Source: CAYYFX01 sp964571855
Lineage (GTDB): Bacteria; ARS69
Direction: 5' to 3'
DNA: 64,000 nt
Assembly (NCBI GenBank): GCA_964571855.1
Contig: CAZNDO010000003.1
Span: 1-64,000 of the forward strand
Shown here: one piece after another, positions 9,179 to 16,900 of the stretch
Layout: every line of letters begins with the position of its first letter
Position numbering within the stretch: position 1 is the first letter of the stretch
The notes under the pieces: generated by a model
Told to the model about the DNA's origin: nothing
Database searches by the model: none
The model's input: only the letters and a program-made list of their open reading frames with translations
Translations under genes and position numbers: made by a program

Positions 9179-10285
9179 ATGCGCGCCGCCCTCCTCGCCG
9201 CGCTCCTCCTCGCCGCTCTCCCGACATCCGCCCGCTCCCAGGCCCCTGCCCTCGCAGAGACGCTCCCGGACCGGCCGCTGCGCGTCGGCACGAAAGTCGT
9301 GAAGCCGTTCGCCTACAAGGACGCCGCCGGAAACTGGACCGGGATCAGCGTCGATCTCTGGCAGGGCATCGCCGGCGCGCGCGGCTGGGCGTACGAGTGG
9401 GTGGAGGCGCCGAACACGAACGCGCTCGTGGACAGCGTGGCGGCGGGCACGGTGGACCTGGGCATCGCCGCCATCACGATGAAGCCGGAGCGCGCGGAGG
9501 TCGTGGACTTCTCGAACTCCATGTTCGAGAGCGGACTGGGGATCGCGGTCCGCACGGGCGGCGGCGGCGCGCTCGCCGCGCTGACGGGCTTCGTGTCCGG
9601 GACGTTCCTGCGGATGCTCGGCGGCCTCGCCGTCATCCTGCTCGCGGTGGGCGCCGTGATCTGGCTCGTGGAGCGGCGCGCGAACCCCGAGCAGTTCGAA
9701 CCCGATGCGCGGCGCGGGCTCTTCTCCGGGTTGTGGTGGTCCGCGGTCACGATGACCACCGTGGGCTACGGCGACAAGGCGCCGCGCACCGCCGCCGGCA
9801 AGCTGATCGGCCTGCTGTGGATGTACCTCGGCGTGGTCATGATCTCGTCGTTCACGGCGATCGTGGCGTCCACGCTCACGACCCGGCAGATCGCGTCCAC
9901 CGTGCGCGGCGCCGAGGACCTGCCGCGCGTGCGCGTGGGCGCGAAGGCCGGCGAGAGCCCGTTCGACTACCTCACCAGCCAGGGCATCCGTCCCGTCCCC
10001 TTCGACACGATCCGCGAGGGCATGGAGGCGCTGGCCGACCGGCAGATCGACGCGTTCGTGCACGACCAGCCCGTGCTGAAGTCCGAGCTGGTGGACGATC
10101 CCGAGCTGGCGGGCACGCTGGACGTGCTGCCGGAGCCGTTGCGCGAGGAGGAGTACGGGATCGCGGTGACGCCGGTGCCGCCGCCCTACCGCAACCGGCT
10201 GCGCGAGGAGATCAACGCCGCGCTGCTCGAGCTGAAGACGTCCGGGACGCTGAAGGACATCGAGAACCGCTACCTGGGGCGGTGA
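9179..10285 (+). CDS. Prokaryotic ionotropic glutamate receptor-like K+ channel (GluR0-type)
   Basis: A 368-residue ligand-gated channel subunit. It has a signal peptide (1-20) and the first half of a periplasmic-binding-protein fold (about 31-130, with DLGIAAITMKPERAEVVDFS). Then come TM1 (144-164), pore helix and selectivity filter TVGYGD (194-199), TM2 (209-233), and the second half of the binding fold (about 245-366). The S1-TM-P-TM-S2 order defines GluR0-like receptors; the TVGYGD filter predicts K+ selectivity. The ligand is probably an amino acid but cannot be assigned. Its 3' end overlaps the convergent kinase gene by 74 bases (10212-10285). Confidence 0.88.
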   Translation: MRAALLAALLLAALPTSARSQAPALAETLPDRPLRVGTKVVKPFAYKDAAGNWTGISVDLWQGIAGARGWAYEWVEAPNTNALVDSVAAGTVDLGIAAITMKPERAEVVDFSNSMFESGLGIAVRTGGGGALAALTGFVSGTFLRMLGGLAVILLAVGAVIWLVERRANPEQFEPDARRGLFSGLWWSAVTMTTVGYGDKAPRTAAGKLIGLLWMYLGVVMISSFTAIVASTLTTRQIASTVRGAEDLPRVRVGAKAGESPFDYLTSQGIRPVPFDTIREGMEALADRQIDAFVHDQPVLKSELVDDPELAGTLDVLPEPLREEEYGIAVTPVPPPYRNRLREEINAALLELKTSGTLKDIENRYLGR

Positions 10286-11480
10286 TCGCGCGCGTGCCGC
10301 TCGTCCACCAGGTCATCGCCGCGCCCGACGTCCACGCCGGCCCCACGTCGCACGCCGCCAGCCGCCGGGACAGCTCCGCCGCGGACTTCGGCCGGTCGTC
10401 CGGGCTCTTCGCCAGGCACGAGAGCACCACGAGATCCAGATCCCGCGGCACCGGATGCGGCGCGTGCGCCGACGGCGGCTCCGGCCGCGTGCGCAGGTGG
10501 TGCATGAGCTTCTCCTTCAGCGTGTCGCCGCCGAAGGGCGCGCGCCCGGTGAGCAGGAAGTACGCCACGCAGCCCAGCGAGTAGAGGTCCGCGCGCGCGT
10601 CCAGCCCGCGGCCGGCGATGATCTCGGGCGCCACGTACGCCGGCGTCCCGCAGGACTCCGTGGCGGACTCCGGATCCATGCGACCCTCCAGGTCCGCCAC
10701 CATCCCGAAGTCCAGCACGGTCATGAAGTCGTGCTGGATGCCCTTGCGGCAGCAGTACAGGTTCGCCGGCTTGAGGTCGCGGTGCACGAGGTCCGCCGCG
10801 TGCGCCTCCGCGAGCGAGATGCACACCTGCCGCAGCAGGTGCACCACGCGCGCGGGCGGCAGCGGCCCGTGCTTGCGCACCAGCGTCTCCAGGTCCATGC
10901 CGTCCAGGAACTCCATGACGTGGCAGAGCGAGCCGTCCTCGGTGATGCCGAAGTCGAAGATGCGGATGGTGTGCGGCGACGTGAGCGTGGCCACCGCGCG
11001 CGCCTCCGTGCGGAAGCGGCGGATCACGCGCTGCACGGCGTCGGGGTCCCCGCCGGCGAGAGCTTCGGGGCGGATGAACTTCACCGCGGCGGGGCGCGGC
11101 AGGTACACGTGCCGCGCACGCCACACCTCGCCCATGCCGCCCTCGCCGAGGCGCTCCTCCAGCTCCCAGTTGCCCAGGTGGCGCGCGTCTTCCGCGACCT
11201 TCGCCAGCGCGGCGCGCTCCTTCGCGAAGCGACCGGCCGCCAGCGCGAAGCCGAGCCCGGCCCCGGCGACCAACAGGGCCAGGGCGTGCACCGGGCCGGG
11301 AAGTCCGAGCGGACCCGCCACCACCGCCGCGGCGGCGAGGATGGCGGCCGCGCTGGCCAGGATGCGGGGCGGGAGCGCGCGACCGCGGCGTGCGGGGGCC
11401 GCGGGGGCCGGGGTGTCCTCGCGGCCGTGCAGGATCACGGTCCGGCCGCCCGCCCCGCCCGCGCCGTTCCCCTCCGCCAT
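10212..11480 (-). CDS. Membrane-anchored Ser/Thr protein kinase (PknB-like)
   Basis: A 422-residue Hanks-type kinase. A low-complexity N-terminus is followed by two TM helices (about 40-57 and 64-81) and a cytosolic kinase domain. Motifs: GEGGMGEVW (112-120), AVKF Lys134, HRDLKPAN (233-240), DFG (257-259), and APE in GTPAYVAPEI. The residues needed for catalysis are present. The ATG at 11480 is preferred over earlier ATGs because GGGGAGGG lies 8-10 bases upstream. Unlike PknB it carries no C-terminal sensor domain; the C-terminal 35 residues after the kinase fold are basic and read across the 3' end of the channel gene. Substrates are unknown. Confidence 0.9.
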   Translation of the reverse strand: MAEGNGAGGAGGRTVILHGREDTPAPAAPARRGRALPPRILASAAAILAAAAVVAGPLGLPGPVHALALLVAGAGLGFALAAGRFAKERAALAKVAEDARHLGNWELEERLGEGGMGEVWRARHVYLPRPAAVKFIRPEALAGGDPDAVQRVIRRFRTEARAVATLTSPHTIRIFDFGITEDGSLCHVMEFLDGMDLETLVRKHGPLPPARVVHLLRQVCISLAEAHAADLVHRDLKPANLYCCRKGIQHDFMTVLDFGMVADLEGRMDPESATESCGTPAYVAPEIIAGRGLDARADLYSLGCVAYFLLTGRAPFGGDTLKEKLMHHLRTRPEPPSAHAPHPVPRDLDLVVLSCLAKSPDDRPKSAAELSRRLAACDVGPAWTSGAAMTWWTSGTRAITAPGSGSRCPSASRTSSARAARR

Positions 11481-11603
11481 GGCCGCCACCCTCCCCGGAC
11501 CACTCATCGGCGCCCTGCGGACCGGGGATGAACTGCGGGCCGTGTCCGATTTCCGGGGGCGGCGACGCGATCCGGGCAACCACCACCCGGAGGAGGAGAC
11601 CCG

Positions 11604-12356
11604 ATGCCCGGCCCCACCCTGCGCGCGCGCGGTCCCGCCGCGCTCCTGACCCCCGTGCTGCTCCTAGCCGCGGTCCCGGACGCGCCCGCGCGAGCGGCCA
11701 CGATCCTGGCCGCCCACTTCGACGACAAGACCGTGGACGCGCCGATCGGCCTCGGCGGCGCGGCCGCCGGCGAACCCATCGCCGACGTCACCACGATCCC
11801 GCAGTACGTCCGCCAGCTCCCGTTCCCCACACCGTGCCTGGAAGTGGCCGACTACACCGGCAGCACGGAGACGCTGCGCTTCGAGTTCCTGGATGACGCG
11901 CTCGTCACGTCGGGGAGGCTCGCGGTGGAGTTCTGGGTCCGCTTCGACGAGTACTCCAACTACTCCATCCGGCTGCGGGAGCGCGGGACCTCGTCCGTCA
12001 ACTACCTGGACCTGAACCTGGGCACGCGCGCGCTCGGCGGCGGGATCATCACCTACCACGACCACAGCGGGTTCGGCGGCGACGTGGGCGACTACGAGGC
12101 CGACGAGTTCATCTTCGTCCGCATCCTCTACAACCTGGACACTTGGCGCTACGCGGTGGAGTGGAACGGCGTCGAGGTCCTGGAGGACCAGTCCCCGCCG
12201 CTTCCGGGCGGCATCGGTGCGGTGCTGTTCTCCACGCCGTCGGACGCCGATGGCCTCGGCAACATGTACGTGGACGACCTCGTGGTGCGGGCCACCGACG
12301 TGCAGACCGCCGTGGAGCCGTCGAGCTGGGGCGAGGTCAAGGCCGCGTGGCGCTGA
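11604..12356 (+). CDS. Secreted LamG-like jelly-roll protein with WG C-terminal motif
   Basis: A 250-residue exported protein. It has a signal peptide (about 1-32) and then a jelly-roll beta domain resembling LamG/concanavalin-like lectin folds (VEFWVRFDEYSNYSIRLRERG, DEFIFVRILYNLDTWRYAVEW, GNMYVDDLVVRA). The protein ends VEPSSWGEVKAAWR, one of six copies in this window of a shared C-terminal motif (Trp at 242). GGAGGAGG lies 7-8 bases before the ATG. It is divergent from the kinase gene. A binding or surface role is likely; the ligand is unknown. Confidence 0.75.
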   Translation: MPGPTLRARGPAALLTPVLLLAAVPDAPARAATILAAHFDDKTVDAPIGLGGAAAGEPIADVTTIPQYVRQLPFPTPCLEVADYTGSTETLRFEFLDDALVTSGRLAVEFWVRFDEYSNYSIRLRERGTSSVNYLDLNLGTRALGGGIITYHDHSGFGGDVGDYEADEFIFVRILYNLDTWRYAVEWNGVEVLEDQSPPLPGGIGAVLFSTPSDADGLGNMYVDDLVVRATDVQTAVEPSSWGEVKAAWR

Positions 12357-12364
12357 GAACGCGG

Positions 12365-12402
12365 CGCGCGCCGTCCGGGCCGTCCGGTCCGGCCGGCGCG
12401 CG
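12365..12402. terminator. Hairpin between convergent genes
   Basis: CGCGCGCCG (12365-12373) pairs with CGGCGCGCG (12394-12402) across a 20-base loop. It lies between the stops of two convergent genes (12356 and 12409) and may terminate both. There is no T-tract. Confidence 0.45.
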
Positions 12403-12408
12403 TGCGCC

Positions 12409-13503
12409 TCAGAATCCCAGCTGCGTGTGCAGCGCGATCTGCTTCTGGTCCTCCGCTCCCGTGAGCGACACCTGCTGGTAGTCCAGCAGGAGTGCCCCGC
12501 TCACGCCCTTCTGCAGCGGGAACCAGTACGCCACGCCGCCGATCGTGGTCTCCTTCGTGACGTCCGCATCCTTGTCGGGCTCGAAGCGGTCGTAGCGCAG
12601 CAGCGCCTCCCAGCCGTTGCCGGCGCGCGGCGTGGCCCACACGGAGAAGCCCTGGCCTTCCACCTCCGCCGCGGAGGAGGACGCCTGGTCCGTTGTGCCC
12701 ATGAAGTCGAAGCCCGCGTTCAGGTGCGGGTGCTCGAACAGCGCGTTCGCGATCCACCGCCGCCGCGCGTTCCCCGAGGAGTACGCGTCCGCGTCGAAGA
12801 AGCCGGCCACGCGCAGGCCGTTCAGCGGCCCGCCGGGCAGCGGCCGGAAGGACGCCCGCGCCTGGAACGCCTTCTGGTCGTTCGGCTCCGTCTTGTTGTA
12901 GCCCTCGCCGTTGGTGAAGTTGGCCACCACGTCGCCGCGCCCGTTCGGGAACGCGTACCGCGCCGAGATGCCGCGATCCGACGACGTGAGCTTGCCCTCG
13001 CGATCCGGGAACACGGGGCCCTGGAAGCGGTAGCGGTACGCGGAGTCCTCGTAGTCGATGAACGGGGTCTGCAGCACGCCGAGGCGGATCCACGAGCCCT
13101 TCGGCAGCCAGTCGTCCAGGTTGAACTGGCCGTAGGCGTACTTCACGCGAAGCACGTAGCTGCCCACCACCGAGCTCGAGTCCGACGAGGACGCGCTGAA
13201 GAGATCCGGCGTGATGCGGAACGCGATGCGGTGCGAGAGCTGGCCGGTGACGTTCAGGTACGCGCGCCCCAGGTTGAAGGCGTTCGGGTGGATCTCGTTC
13301 CCGTCGACCACCTTCGTGGGGTCGAGGGTGTACGTGTAGTCCGTGAAGATCACCCCGCCGATCTTCACGGTCGGCGTGTCGTCCGGCGCCGCGGCCTCGC
13401 CCGCCGCGAACGCCCGCGACGGACCGCCCAGCAACGCGGCGAGCGCCACGCCCGCCATCATCCAGCCCCGAAGGTCGGGGAAACGGCTCTGCACCAAGGA
13501 CAT
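12409..13503 (-). CDS. Outer-membrane porin (phosphate-selective porin O/P-like)
   Basis: A 364-residue exported porin. It has a signal peptide (about 1-34, AFA end), a first strand VKIGGVIFTDYTYTL, and many alternating strands. It includes the porin O/P-type phrase RLGVLQTPFIDYEDSAYRYRFQGP and ends HTQLGF with terminal Phe. The start is uncertain. AAGGAGG (13504-13510) abuts the ATG at 13503 with no spacer, so translation may really begin at the TTG (13497) or GTG (13494) three or four codons later. The signal peptide is intact in each case. Substrate is not inferable. Confidence 0.82.
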   Translation of the reverse strand: MSLVQSRFPDLRGWMMAGVALAALLGGPSRAFAAGEAAAPDDTPTVKIGGVIFTDYTYTLDPTKVVDGNEIHPNAFNLGRAYLNVTGQLSHRIAFRITPDLFSASSSDSSSVVGSYVLRVKYAYGQFNLDDWLPKGSWIRLGVLQTPFIDYEDSAYRYRFQGPVFPDREGKLTSSDRGISARYAFPNGRGDVVANFTNGEGYNKTEPNDQKAFQARASFRPLPGGPLNGLRVAGFFDADAYSSGNARRRWIANALFEHPHLNAGFDFMGTTDQASSSAAEVEGQGFSVWATPRAGNGWEALLRYDRFEPDKDADVTKETTIGGVAYWFPLQKGVSGALLLDYQQVSLTGAEDQKQIALHTQLGF

Positions 13504-13510
13504 CCTCCTT
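13504..13510 (-). promoter_or_regulatory. Ribosome-binding site abutting the porin ATG
   Basis: AAGGAGG read leftward touches the ATG at 13503. Proper spacing (6 or 9 bases) is obtained only for the in-frame TTG at 13497 or GTG at 13494, which suggests the annotated ATG is not the true start. Confidence 0.5.
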
Positions 13511-13659
13511 CGACCGCCCCGCCGGACCGCGGCGGAGGGGTGGGGGTCGAAGACCCCCGCGGATCGGGGCTCTTCATGGCGCGTTAATGTGTGTGGATTC
13601 CGCGTGTTTCGCGTGTGTTTGAAGTGAAGGATTCGTGAAGGGGGCGGCCGGGCCGGACG

Positions 13660-14328
13660 TCAGTTGTCGCGGGCCCCCTGGTCGATCCAGTCGGAGAGGA
13701 CCCGGATCTCCGCGTCGCTCAGGTAGAACGGCCCGAACTCCGGCATGCGCTCGAGGATCGGCGTGGAGGGCAGCACGCGCTGGCGCAGGCGGCTGGCGCG
13801 GCTGTCGCGCGGGACCACGGCCGAGGACGACACGAGCCGTGCCCACGGAAGGACCTCGAACGAGCCGAGCACCGTGCTGCCCGAGTGGCAGACCGTGCAG
13901 CTGTACAGCTCGAAGAGCGGGACGACGTCCGCGGCGAAGGAGACCGGGGCGGCCGTCTCGAAGGCGACCCCGGCGGTTTCGCGGTCCCCGACCTGCACGA
14001 GGACGGGGCCGTCCGCCGCGTCGCCGGGGACCAGGGCGCGGATGCGATCGTCGGCCCACGAGAGGACGGTGGCACCGGCCCGCGCCCCGGCGGGTCCCGC
14101 GAACGTGACCGCGCCGGGCGTGGCGCCGAACCCCCGCCCGGCCACGACGACGGTGTCGCCGGGGAACGTGCGGAACGGAAGGAGCTGATCCACGGCCGGG
14201 CCGGCCGGCTCCTCCCCGTCCGGCGCGGGGTCCGGGCGGAGCGGCGCGCCGAAATCGGAGCACCCGGCTGCGAGGAGGCCGAGCAGAGCGGGCGGGGCAA
14301 CGCGGGTCCGGGCGGATCTGCGGTTCAT
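13660..14328 (-). CDS. Lipoprotein with IPT/TIG domain and cytochrome c-type haem site
   Basis: A 222-residue exported lipoprotein (LLAAGC, lipobox Cys23). Residues about 45-125 look like an IPT/TIG immunoglobulin-like domain (GDTVVVAGRGFGATPGAVTF, ADDRIRALVPGDAADGPVLVQVGD). Residues 130-222 contain a single haem-binding site C144-TVC147-H148, and the end LSDAEIRVLSDWIDQGA matches the closing helix of planctomycete-type cytochrome domains. A candidate Met ligand is in ERMPEFGPF. GGAGG just before the ATG at 14328 fixes the start over the Arg-rich upstream frame. Role: surface electron transfer or a structural haem protein; partner unknown. Confidence 0.75.
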   Translation of the reverse strand: MNRRSARTRVAPPALLGLLAAGCSDFGAPLRPDPAPDGEEPAGPAVDQLLPFRTFPGDTVVVAGRGFGATPGAVTFAGPAGARAGATVLSWADDRIRALVPGDAADGPVLVQVGDRETAGVAFETAAPVSFAADVVPLFELYSCTVCHSGSTVLGSFEVLPWARLVSSSAVVPRDSRASRLRQRVLPSTPILERMPEFGPFYLSDAEIRVLSDWIDQGARDN

Positions 14329-14413
14329 GCGCCTCCGGCGCCGCCGCGGGAGGCGGACGCTACCGGAACCGACGGAGCCAGAGCTCATTCGATACCGGCG
14401 AACGCCGGCGGGG

Positions 14414-14989
14414 CTACCTCCCGCCCTCGAAGTACGCCTTCACGCGGCCCCAGGAGAGCGGGTCCACGTAGTCGACCGCACAGTAGCTGTCCCCCCAGCA
14501 TGGATCGGACCCGAGCGTCGTGAAACCGTAGGAGGCGTGATCCTCGGAGTAGGCGTCGACACAGCGGGTCGTGCGGCGATTCGGTCCCATGCAGACGTCG
14601 CCTCCGGCGCCCGTGGCGTCACGCACGCGCAGGGTCCCCGCGAGAAACCACGGGCCTCCCTGGCAACCGATGTCCAGCTCCAAGGCGGGCAGCGGGGCGC
14701 TGAGAGTCACGCCGCTTTCGGGCGTGAAGGACACGAGCTCGAGCGAGCCCACCAGGTCCATCCGCGCCACCGACGCCCCCTCAATAGCGCACGTCAGCCA
14801 GAGGTACAGGTCCCTCTCTCCCAGGAACGGCGCGCCGACCTGGATCTCGGCGTCGGTCGACGACGCGCTGATCCGCCACTCCCAGAGGGAAACGAAGCCG
14901 TATGGTACCTCCTGCTGCCCCGGAGCGGTCCGCGGGAGGATCAGGAGCAAGGCGAGGGGCCCCGCCAGGGCCAGATGCTTGTTCCTCAT
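14414..14989 (-). CDS. Small secreted protein with WG C-terminal motif
   Basis: A 191-residue protein, last gene of the four-gene operon that begins at 21120. It has a signal peptide (about 1-24) and a beta-rich body with six or more Cys, probably disulphide-bonded. The tail is VDYVDPLSWGRVKAYFEGGR (Trp180), a variant of the shared motif with Glu-Gly-Gly-Arg at the end. The ATG at 14989 lies 4 bases after the stop of the upstream gene; that stop sits inside GGGGGTGA, which may double as a weak ribosome site. No family recognised. Operon position suggests it works at the cell surface with the metalloprotease and beta-helix proteins. Confidence 0.65.
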   Translation of the reverse strand: MRNKHLALAGPLALLLILPRTAPGQQEVPYGFVSLWEWRISASSTDAEIQVGAPFLGERDLYLWLTCAIEGASVARMDLVGSLELVSFTPESGVTLSAPLPALELDIGCQGGPWFLAGTLRVRDATGAGGDVCMGPNRRTTRCVDAYSEDHASYGFTTLGSDPCWGDSYCAVDYVDPLSWGRVKAYFEGGR

Positions 14990-14993
14990 CGAA

Positions 14994-15569
14994 TCACCCC
15001 CGATTGCGAGCGGGCCGCGGTGGGAGCTCCCGGTACTGCACCTCCAGCGTGGCACCGGCGAACCCCTCCAGCGAAGCGCGGTCGTCGCTCGCGATGCCCT
15101 CGCCCGTGTCCGGCGCCACCGTGAGCAGGAATCCGTGCGCCTCCATCCCGTGCTCCAGGATCTCCTTGACCGCCACCGTGACGTCGAACTGGACGGTCCC
15201 GCCCCGCCCCACATCGGCGTCCGCATGTCCGTACACGTCCGGATCGAAGTCCCCGCCCGGCCGCGACCAGCCCGTCGCCCAGTCCGCGGAGCCCGCGCTC
15301 CACGCGCGCGTCACGGGATACACCCGCAGGTCCAGCCGCCGCGAGGTCCGGTCGCCCGCGCCATCCGCAGCCGTCACCGGCACGGTCAGGATCGCGCGCC
15401 GCACCGCAATCGCGCCCGGCTCCTCGGGAAGATCCGCCCGGAACAGGATCCGGCCCTGGCCCGCCTCGTTCTGGATCGTCGTGACGTCCCGGACTCCCCG
15501 GGACAGCTCGGCGGCGAGCGCGCCGCTCACCGTGAGCAGGACACCCGCAACCGCCAGGATCGTCCTCAT
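14994..15569 (-). CDS. Secreted DNRLRE/CBM96-like protein
   Basis: A 191-residue exported protein. After a signal peptide (1-19) it shows the pattern of DNRLRE (CBM96-like) beta-sandwich domains: QGRILFRADLPEEPGAIAV, then RRAILTVPVTAADGAGD, a VYPVTRAWSAGSADW strand, and the VQFDVTVAVKEIL motif near the end. These domains often bind polysaccharide or decorate surface proteins. The ATG overlaps the upstream stop (ATGA, 15566-15569), so it is translationally coupled to the beta-helix gene. It lacks the WG tail of its two flanking operon partners. Confidence 0.7.
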   Translation of the reverse strand: MRTILAVAGVLLTVSGALAAELSRGVRDVTTIQNEAGQGRILFRADLPEEPGAIAVRRAILTVPVTAADGAGDRTSRRLDLRVYPVTRAWSAGSADWATGWSRPGGDFDPDVYGHADADVGRGGTVQFDVTVAVKEILEHGMEAHGFLLTVAPDTGEGIASDDRASLEGFAGATLEVQYRELPPRPARNRG

Positions 15570-16900
15570 GGCTCCGTCCTCCCTCGAAAGAGACTCTTCA
15601 GGCGGGCCCACGAGACCGGGTCCACCGAGATGTCCGTGCAACCCTCGCCGAACGCGCCGATCTGCCCGCACGTCGTCTGCGCCGGCAGGCAAGGCGAGTT
15701 CCGCGCGAGAGTGAAGTCCCCCGTGTCCGGAGAGCAGAACAGGGGATCCGCCTCGAAGTCCGTGGCTGACAGCGGGATGCCGGTCCCCCAGGGGTTGTTC
15801 CAGAAGGTGTTGCAGGTGGTGGTGAGGAAGCTGCCGGGGTCCACGAAGATCGCCACATGACCCTCGGAACCCTCGATGATGCTGTTCGACAGCGTCGCTG
15901 ACGATCTGAAGTGAAGCGTGGACCCACCGAGCCCCGTGTACGTCTGGGAGTTCCCGACGAACGTGCAGTTCCTCACCGTGGCGGCCGGGTGGCCGCTGAC
16001 TATCGCAGCACCGCCTTGGCCATTGTCCCCGTCGGTCCAGTTGTCCACGAACAGGCAGTTCTCCACCAGCGTGGGACCATAGTTCGCGATCCCCAGGCCA
16101 GCACCTCCGTTCTGGTGCGCGGCGTTCCGCTCGAACGTACTGCCGCGGACGACTACGTCGCCGGCGTACGAGACGATGGCGAGTCCCGACCCGGAGCCGC
16201 CCCAGTTCTCGAGGAAGTGGCAGTCCTCCACCAGGGCGGTTTCTGTCACGGGGGACGTCCCGTTCAACTCGACTGCGCGATGTCCACACTGCCGGACCAC
16301 GGTGCGTACGAGCTCGATTCTCCCACTGTTGTGTACGATTGCTCCTCCTCCGAGAGTCGAGCCGACGCAGTTGACGAACTCGCAGTCCTCCACGCGAAGG
16401 TCGGCGTTGGCGCCTATACCGCCGCCGTTGGAGTTCCCCGCATCCAGGTCACGGAAGATGCAGTCCGACACGCGCAGCCTGCCCACCACGTAGGCACCGG
16501 TCCCACCCAACAGGTCCGCAGTGATGGTAAACCCCTCGACAGCTGTCACCGTCGACTCGTTGAACAGCGATAGGACGACGAACCGCTGCGGAGGGGGGGC
16601 AGCCTCCATGTCGATCACCGTCTGCGCGGATCCATGCGTCGACCGCAGCACCACTCCGTCCACGAGAAATGCGCACGAGGTCCACGTTCCGCCGGTGCCC
16701 ATGTCTCTCACATTCCAATCCGTGTACCTCCCCGGGGCCACCAGGACCGTGTCCCCGCTCGCCGAGGCGTCCAGGGCCAGATTGATGGTCGCGTATTCCG
16801 AAGGAACATGCCGCGCCGCACCGTCGGCAGGGGTCGGGACCGCCCCGAGGGCGGTCCCGCAAGCACCCGCGACCCACACGGCACCAACCCGGGGCGTCAT
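15566..16900 (-). CDS. Secreted right-handed beta-helix protein with WG C-terminal motif
   Basis: A 444-residue exported protein. It has a signal peptide (about 1-30) and then PSEYATINLALDASASGDTVL, which is the usual entry into a pectate-lyase-like beta-helix. Repeats of the form VENCxFxxN, VRGSTFERNAA and VRNCTFVGNS mark successive coils (about 110-390). The tail SVDPVSWARLKSLFRGRTEP carries the shared motif at Trp431 with a five-residue extension. ATGA overlaps couple it to the metalloprotease gene upstream and the DNRLRE gene downstream. Beta-helix proteins of this kind bind or cleave polysaccharide, or serve as adhesins; catalytic residues are not recognisable. Confidence 0.78.
   Translation of the reverse strand: MTPRVGAVWVAGACGTALGAVPTPADGAARHVPSEYATINLALDASASGDTVLVAPGRYTDWNVRDMGTGGTWTSCAFLVDGVVLRSTHGSAQTVIDMEAAPPPQRFVVLSLFNESTVTAVEGFTITADLLGGTGAYVVGRLRVSDCIFRDLDAGNSNGGGIGANADLRVEDCEFVNCVGSTLGGGAIVHNSGRIELVRTVVRQCGHRAVELNGTSPVTETALVEDCHFLENWGGSGSGLAIVSYAGDVVVRGSTFERNAAHQNGGAGLGIANYGPTLVENCLFVDNWTDGDNGQGGAAIVSGHPAATVRNCTFVGNSQTYTGLGGSTLHFRSSATLSNSIIEGSEGHVAIFVDPGSFLTTTCNTFWNNPWGTGIPLSATDFEADPLFCSPDTGDFTLARNSPCLPAQTTCGQIGAFGEGCTDISVDPVSWARLKSLFRGRTEP

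Noticed and set aside
10270..11586. Alternative reading frame across the kinase gene
   Set aside because: It lacks kinase motifs. The frame ending at 10212 contains all catalytic motifs, so the 74-base overlap with the channel gene is accepted.
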